A stretch of DNA of 64,000 bases from PALSA-612 sp963773055 (GTDB lineage: Bacteria > Actinomycetota > Thermoleophilia > Gaiellales > Gaiellaceae), in NCBI GenBank assembly GCA_963773055.1, contig CAVYZL010000004.1:21274-85273 (forward strand), in the 5' to 3' direction. Shown here in pieces: positions 60,247 to 64,000 of the stretch (within the stretch, counting starts at the first letter, position 1; each line of letters opens with the position of its first letter). The notes under the pieces are model-generated. The model was given only the letters and a program-made list of their open reading frames with translations, did not search any database and was not told the DNA's origin. The position numbers and the translations under genes are program-made.

Positions 60247-60729
60247 ATGCCTTCGCCATCCGTCCCGCGCCTCGAGCCGCTCGAGGCTGGCGGCTACGAG
60301 AGGTTCTGGTCTCTCTTCCAGGAGTCGATGTCTGCAGGCGTCGACGAGTTCGTGGCCGGGCTCGGCATATCGCGTGAGGAGTACGAGCGTCTCCCCCAGG
60401 AGATCGGAGAGCTCCGGCAGATCGAGAGCGACGGTGAGACGGCCGGCTATCTCTGGCTGGAGGTGCGTGGACGCGAGCTTCACGTGCACGCTCTGCTCCT
60501 CGAGCCGGAGCATCGGGGCCGCGGGCTTGGAGGTCGTGCCCTCGAGTCGCTCGTCGACACGTACACCGACGAGGTCGACGTCGTCGAGCTCGGCGTCGAG
60601 CCCGACAATGCCGCCGCTCGGACCGTCGACGAGCGCGCCGGATTCGAGTACGTGGGCGAAAGGCTCGGCTTCCTGATCATGCGGCGGGATGTCCGGTTGG
60701 ACAAGTCGCGCGGGTCCCTCGTAAGGTGA
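60247..60729 (+). CDS. GNAT acetyltransferase
   Basis: A 160-residue N-acetyltransferase. It has AGYLWLEVRGRELHVHALLLEPEHRGRGLGGRAL (acetyl-CoA loop RGRGLGGR) and VVELGVEPDNAAARTVDERAGFEYV. The ATG follows a TAGCCT box at seven bases. The upstream part of the frame from 60139 crosses the terminator and is not used. Substrate unknown. Confidence 0.85.
   Translation: MPSPSVPRLEPLEAGGYERFWSLFQESMSAGVDEFVAGLGISREEYERLPQEIGELRQIESDGETAGYLWLEVRGRELHVHALLLEPEHRGRGLGGRALESLVDTYTDEVDVVELGVEPDNAAARTVDERAGFEYVGERLGFLIMRRDVRLDKSRGSLVR
60722..60727 (+). promoter_or_regulatory. -10 box of leaderless nitroreductase
   Basis: TAAGGT six bases before the GTG at 60734. It overlaps the stop region of the GNAT gene. 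Confidence 0.4.
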
Positions 60730-60733
60730 CGGC

Positions 60734-61249
60734 GTGGAAACCTGGGATGCGCTGAGGTCGCGTCGCAACGTGCGGGAGTTCTCGCCCACGCCCGTGAGCG
60801 AGGACGACCTGGCGAAGATCCTCGAGGCGGGCCGGCTCGCTCCGTCGGCGAAGAACTGGCAGCCGTGGGACTTCGTGCTGGTGACCGACCGCGACCAGCT
60901 CCGCGAGCTGACCGGCGTCTGGCAGGGCGCGTGGCATGTCGGCGGCGCTGCGGCTGCGATCGCGATCGTCGCACCGAAGCCTCCGGATGATCGCTGGGCC
61001 GGGCTTCTGCAGTACGACCTCGGTCACGCGACGATGCTGATGATGCTCGCCGCGGCCGATCTCGGGATCGGCACATGCCACTCCTCCGTGCAGGATCAGG
61101 AGCTCGCTCGGAAGATCCTCGGCTTCCCGGAGGACCACTTCCTCGCATACCTCGTCTCGCTCGGCTACCCGGCCGACGGGCCGCTCCGGCCGCTGAAGCG
61201 GCTCAACCGGCGAGCGTTCGACGAGGTCGTACACCGCGGCCGCTGGTAG
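60734..61249 (+). CDS. Nitroreductase-family protein
   Basis: A 171-residue FMN-dependent nitroreductase. It has DALRSRRNVREFSPTPVSEDDLAKIL, APSAKNWQPWDFVLV, MLMMLAAADLGIGTCHS and an FMN-contacting FPEDHFLAYLVSLGYP. The enzyme family reduces nitro groups, quinones or enones with NAD(P)H. It starts at GTG four bases after the GNAT stop, with its own -10 box. Confidence 0.85.
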   Translation: METWDALRSRRNVREFSPTPVSEDDLAKILEAGRLAPSAKNWQPWDFVLVTDRDQLRELTGVWQGAWHVGGAAAAIAIVAPKPPDDRWAGLLQYDLGHATMLMMLAAADLGIGTCHSSVQDQELARKILGFPEDHFLAYLVSLGYPADGPLRPLKRLNRRAFDEVVHRGRW

Positions 61250-61318
61250 CCGCGCTCGTCGGGCGCGCTGAGGCCGAGTGGACAAGGCGTCCCGTCGACT
61301 GCGTGGAAGGAGGGCTCC

Positions 61319-62194
61319 GTCGAAGACGTCTGGATAGGTCTCTGCCTCGCTCTCGTCTCGGCGCTGGCGGTGAACTGGGCCTACACGAAAGAGCACAAGG
61401 CAGTGGCCGCGATGCCGCCACTCAGCCCTCGGCGACCGGTTCGCTCGCTAGCGCTCCTCCTTCGCAACCGCGGCTGGCTGATCGGTTTCTCGACCGAGAC
61501 GGCCGGCTGGATCGTCTACGTCGTGGCGTTGCGGCTCGCGCCGTTGAGCCTCGTTCAGGCTGTCAGCGCGTCCGGCATCGCCGTCCTCGCCCTTCTCAGC
61601 GTGCACGGCCACCCAAGCATGCTCGCCCGCCGGGAGCGAATCGCAGTCGGGATCGCGCTGGTCGGGCTGGTGCTGCTCGCGGTGTCGCTCGTGGGCTCCA
61701 CGACTTCCTCGCACGCCCCACACGCGGTCGGCGTTGTGGTCTGGCTCGCAGCCTCGGCCGGGGGAGCAGTCGCACTGGTTGTCGTGCCCACGCGCTTGGC
61801 GCGCGCTGCAGCGCTCGGGCTCGCAGCCGGACTCCTCTTCTCCGACGGTGACATCTCCGCGAAGCTCGTCTCTTCGGGCGGGATCTGGTTTCTGGCGATC
61901 CTCTCGCTGATCGCCTGCTATGCAACCGGCACGATCGTGCTCCAGGCAGCGTTCCAGCAGGGCAGCGCACTGATCGGCGCGGGCATCGCCACCCTCGTGA
62001 CGAACGCCGTCCCCATCGCAGCAGGCTTCGTGCTTTTCGGCGAATCGCTGCCGCCGGGCGCGCGGGGAGTGCTGCAGATTGCTGCATTCGCCTCCGTCGT
62101 CGCCAGTGCAGCGCTCCTCGGAAGCTCAGCCGCGACACAAGGCCGTCAAGGCAACGTGGCGAGCTCCTCGTCGCGCGACACGAGCGCCGCATAA
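61319..62194 (+). CDS. DMT/EamA-like transporter (possible GTC start)
   Basis: A 291-residue membrane protein with about nine to ten helices (GFSTETAGWIVYVVALRLAPLSLVQAV, VLFGESLPPGARG), of the DMT type. The first canonical start, GTG 61370, would cut off the first helix (VWIGLCLALVSALAVNWAY). In frame, a perfect AAGGAGG (61307-61313) is followed five bases later by GTC at 61319, with no ATG, GTG or TTG between. Either GTC is used or the codon has a substitution. It converges with the ABC exporter, with 49 bases of overlap. Confidence 0.6.
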   Translation, partial: VEDVWIGLCLALVSALAVNWAYTKEHKAVAAMPPLSPRRPVRSLALLLRNRGWLIGFSTETAGWIVYVVALRLAPLSLVQAVSASGIAVLALLSVHGHPSMLARRERIAVGIALVGLVLLAVSLVGSTTSSHAPHAVGVVVWLAASAGGAVALVVVPTRLARAAALGLAAGLLFSDGDISAKLVSSGGIWFLAILSLIACYATGTIVLQAAFQQGSALIGAGIATLVTNAVPIAAGFVLFGESLPPGARGVLQIAAFASVVASAALLGSSAATQGRQGNVASSSSRDTSAA

Positions 62195-63981
62195 CGCCCG
62201 CCGAGCTCGAGCAACGCCTCGTGCGTCCCTTGCTCGACGATCCGCCCACCATCGAGGACGACGATCGTGTCGGCGTCGCGCACGGTGGATAGCCGGTGCG
62301 CAATCGCGATCGTCGTCCGGCCCTCCGCAAGCCGGTCGAGCGCCTCCTGGACCGCTCGCTCGGTCTGCGTGTCGAGAGCGCTCGTGGCCTCGTCGAGGAC
62401 GAGCACGGGCGGATTGCGCAGGATCGTCCGCGCGATGGCGATCCGCTGCTTCTCGCCGCCCGAGAAGCGATAGCCGCGCTCTCCGACGACCGTGTCGTAG
62501 CCATCGGGAAGCGAGGCAACCAGGTCGTGGATCCGAGCCGCCCGGGCTGCGTCCTCGATCTCCTCGTCGGTCGCATCGGGCCGCGCAAAGCGGAGGTTCT
62601 CGCGAACCGTGTCGTGGAACAGGTACGTCTCCTGCGACACCACGCCGACGGTGCGAGCGAGGGACGCGAATGTCACGTCCCGGACGTCGCTGCCATCGAT
62701 CGTGACCCGCCCCCGCTCGACGTCATATAGACGCGCGACGAGGTAGGCCATCGTGGTCTTGCCGGCTCCCGTCTCGCCCACGATTGCCAGCGTCTCGCCC
62801 GGCGAGACGGTCACCGACACGTCCTCGAGCGTCCACGCCCCGTCGGGCGAGTATCGAAACCATGCGTGCTCGAACGTGACGTCGCCACGACAATCACTGA
62901 GCTCCACTGCTTCCGGCTTTTCGTCCAGATCGACCGTCAGGTCGAGGTATTCGAAGACACGGTCGAACAGGGCAAGCGACGTCTGAACGTCGACGCCGAC
63001 GGAAAGCAGCTGCCCCACCGGGAAGAACAGACGAGTCTGCAGGGTGGTGAAGGCCACGAGAGTGCCGATGGAGATCGTCTCGGCACCGTGGGCCATGCTC
63101 CAACCGCCAAACCAGTAGACGGCGGCGGGCATGACGGCAAACGTCGTCTGGATCAGTGCCATCACCCAGCGGCCGGCCATCCGCGATTGCACCTCGAGCT
63201 GAGCCAGGTCGGCCGACTGGGCCGTGAAGCGGTTGCTCAGCTCCTCGGAACGGCCCATCGTCCGGCCAAGCAGAATCCCCGAGACCGACAGCGACTCCTC
63301 GACGAGGGTAGAGAGGTCTGCAAGCGTCCGCTGCTGCGTCGTCGTGATTCGCCGGCGCTCGCGTCCCACTCTCCTGGTCAGGTAGAGGAAGACCGGCAAC
63401 AGGGCGAGCGAGAAGAGCGCCAGCTGCCAGTCCATGAGAAACATGGCTACGACCGTCGCGATCACGGTGGTCAGGCTCGAGACGATGGACGTCGCCGTCG
63501 AGGTGACGACGGTCTCGACGCCGCCGATGTCGTTCGAGATCCGCGACTGGATCTCGCCCGTCCGGGTGCGCGTGAAGAACGCGAGCGAGAGGCGCTGCAG
63601 ATGCCGGTAGACCGCCGAGCGCAGGTCGTGCATCACCTGCTGGCCGACGACATTCGACATGTACGTCTGCAGGACACCGAGCGCTCCCGTCGCGACCGAG
63701 ATCGCGATCATGCCCGCGACCAGCAGCGACAGCAGGGTGACGTCCTGCTCCGGGATCGCCGTGTCGAGGACCGCGCGCAGAAGGAACGGCGACACGATCC
63801 CGAGCAACGAGGAAAGGCAAATCAGCGCGAGCACAGTCGCGAGCCGGAGCCAGTAGGGACGGAAGAGGCCGGCGACGCGCCGCAGGTTCGCTCGCCGAAT
63901 CGCGGGATCAGCAGGCCGTTCGGGAGCGTCTGACGGCGACATCCGCCGCCCGCGACCACCGCGTCCGTCCGTCCAGGCCAT
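62146..63981 (-). CDS. ABC-type multidrug/lipid exporter (fused TMD-NBD)
   Basis: A 611-residue half-transporter. Six helices span about residues 38-320 (YWLRLATVLALICLSSLLGIV). The ATPase domain has Walker A VGETGAGKTT, Q-loop VSQETYLF, signature RFSGGEKQR, Walker B VLVLDEATSALD and the switch HRLSTV. The layout is that of MsbA/LmrA-type homodimeric or heterodimeric exporters. The start may be ATG 63981 or ATG 63942. It continues close to the window edge but is complete. Substrate unknown. Confidence 0.9.
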   Translation of the reverse strand: MAWTDGRGGRGRRMSPSDAPERPADPAIRRANLRRVAGLFRPYWLRLATVLALICLSSLLGIVSPFLLRAVLDTAIPEQDVTLLSLLVAGMIAISVATGALGVLQTYMSNVVGQQVMHDLRSAVYRHLQRLSLAFFTRTRTGEIQSRISNDIGGVETVVTSTATSIVSSLTTVIATVVAMFLMDWQLALFSLALLPVFLYLTRRVGRERRRITTTQQRTLADLSTLVEESLSVSGILLGRTMGRSEELSNRFTAQSADLAQLEVQSRMAGRWVMALIQTTFAVMPAAVYWFGGWSMAHGAETISIGTLVAFTTLQTRLFFPVGQLLSVGVDVQTSLALFDRVFEYLDLTVDLDEKPEAVELSDCRGDVTFEHAWFRYSPDGAWTLEDVSVTVSPGETLAIVGETGAGKTTMAYLVARLYDVERGRVTIDGSDVRDVTFASLARTVGVVSQETYLFHDTVRENLRFARPDATDEEIEDAARAARIHDLVASLPDGYDTVVGERGYRFSGGEKQRIAIARTILRNPPVLVLDEATSALDTQTERAVQEALDRLAEGRTTIAIAHRLSTVRDADTIVVLDGGRIVEQGTHEALLELGGRYAALVSRDEELATLP

Positions 63982-64000
63982 CCACGTATCGAAGCATGCG

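Overview
The window is about two thirds G+C and densely packed, with short intergenic gaps, many 1- or 4-base start/stop overlaps and frequent GTG starts. It carries a B. subtilis-type (Fe-S) PurF, an Rv1077-like cystathionine beta-synthase, a NitT/TauT importer with cupredoxin-like tails on its binding proteins and an MshEN-coiled-coil protein. I infer a high-GC actinobacterium, most likely Thermoleophilia (Gaiellales/Solirubrobacterales-like). This rests on gene content and style, since there is no rRNA or tRNA in the window.

Layout. 0-4 kb: VOC protein, HisC-like aminotransferase and a polar amino-acid ABC importer. 4-14 kb: cold-shock protein, an XRE regulator with a membrane protein, stress-type barrels and VOC proteins, a secreted beta-rich protein, a kinase-like phosphotransferase, two EamA transporters and a GT11 fucosyltransferase. 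13.9-21.1 kb: purine genes purL-purF, then purM-purN-purH, interrupted by ctaG on the other strand. 21-32 kb: an MshEN/coiled-coil protein, cbs and metB (a possible reverse transsulfuration pair), a tandem pair of YcaQ-like winged-helix proteins, an aminotransferase-fold protein lacking its catalytic lysine, and small enzymes. 32-38 kb: a six-gene minus-strand operon (MFS, CDF, debranching enzyme, GT4, BolA, Grx4). 38-46 kb: secreted nuclease, lon, HxlR regulator, then a small exosortase locus with a PEP-CTERM-like substrate and a membrane glycosyltransferase. 46-56.4 kb: an IclR regulator facing pcaI-pcaJ-pcaB-pcaC-pobA and a NitT/TauT-type ABC importer with two near-duplicate binding proteins, which looks like a 4-hydroxybenzoate/protocatechuate module. 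56-64 kb: secreted proteins, a CPA1 antiporter, GYD and GNAT proteins, a nitroreductase, a DMT-like transporter and an ABC exporter.

Two cross-cutting points matter when using this annotation. First, at least eight genes are split by one- or two-base frameshifts, several in C homopolymers or CG repeats. All become normal family members when the frame is restored, so many may be sequence errors rather than pseudogenes. Second, many genes have a TANNNT box 6-9 bases upstream of the start codon and no Shine-Dalgarno sequence, which suggests widespread leaderless transcription. Three genes (purL, the fucosyltransferase and the last DMT transporter) appear to begin at CTG or GTC.

No rRNA, tRNA, CRISPR array, insertion sequence or prophage was found. 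The most interesting parts are the exosortase locus, the tandem importer binding proteins with degenerate cupredoxin tails, the lysine-less aminotransferase, and the leaderless/non-canonical start signals.
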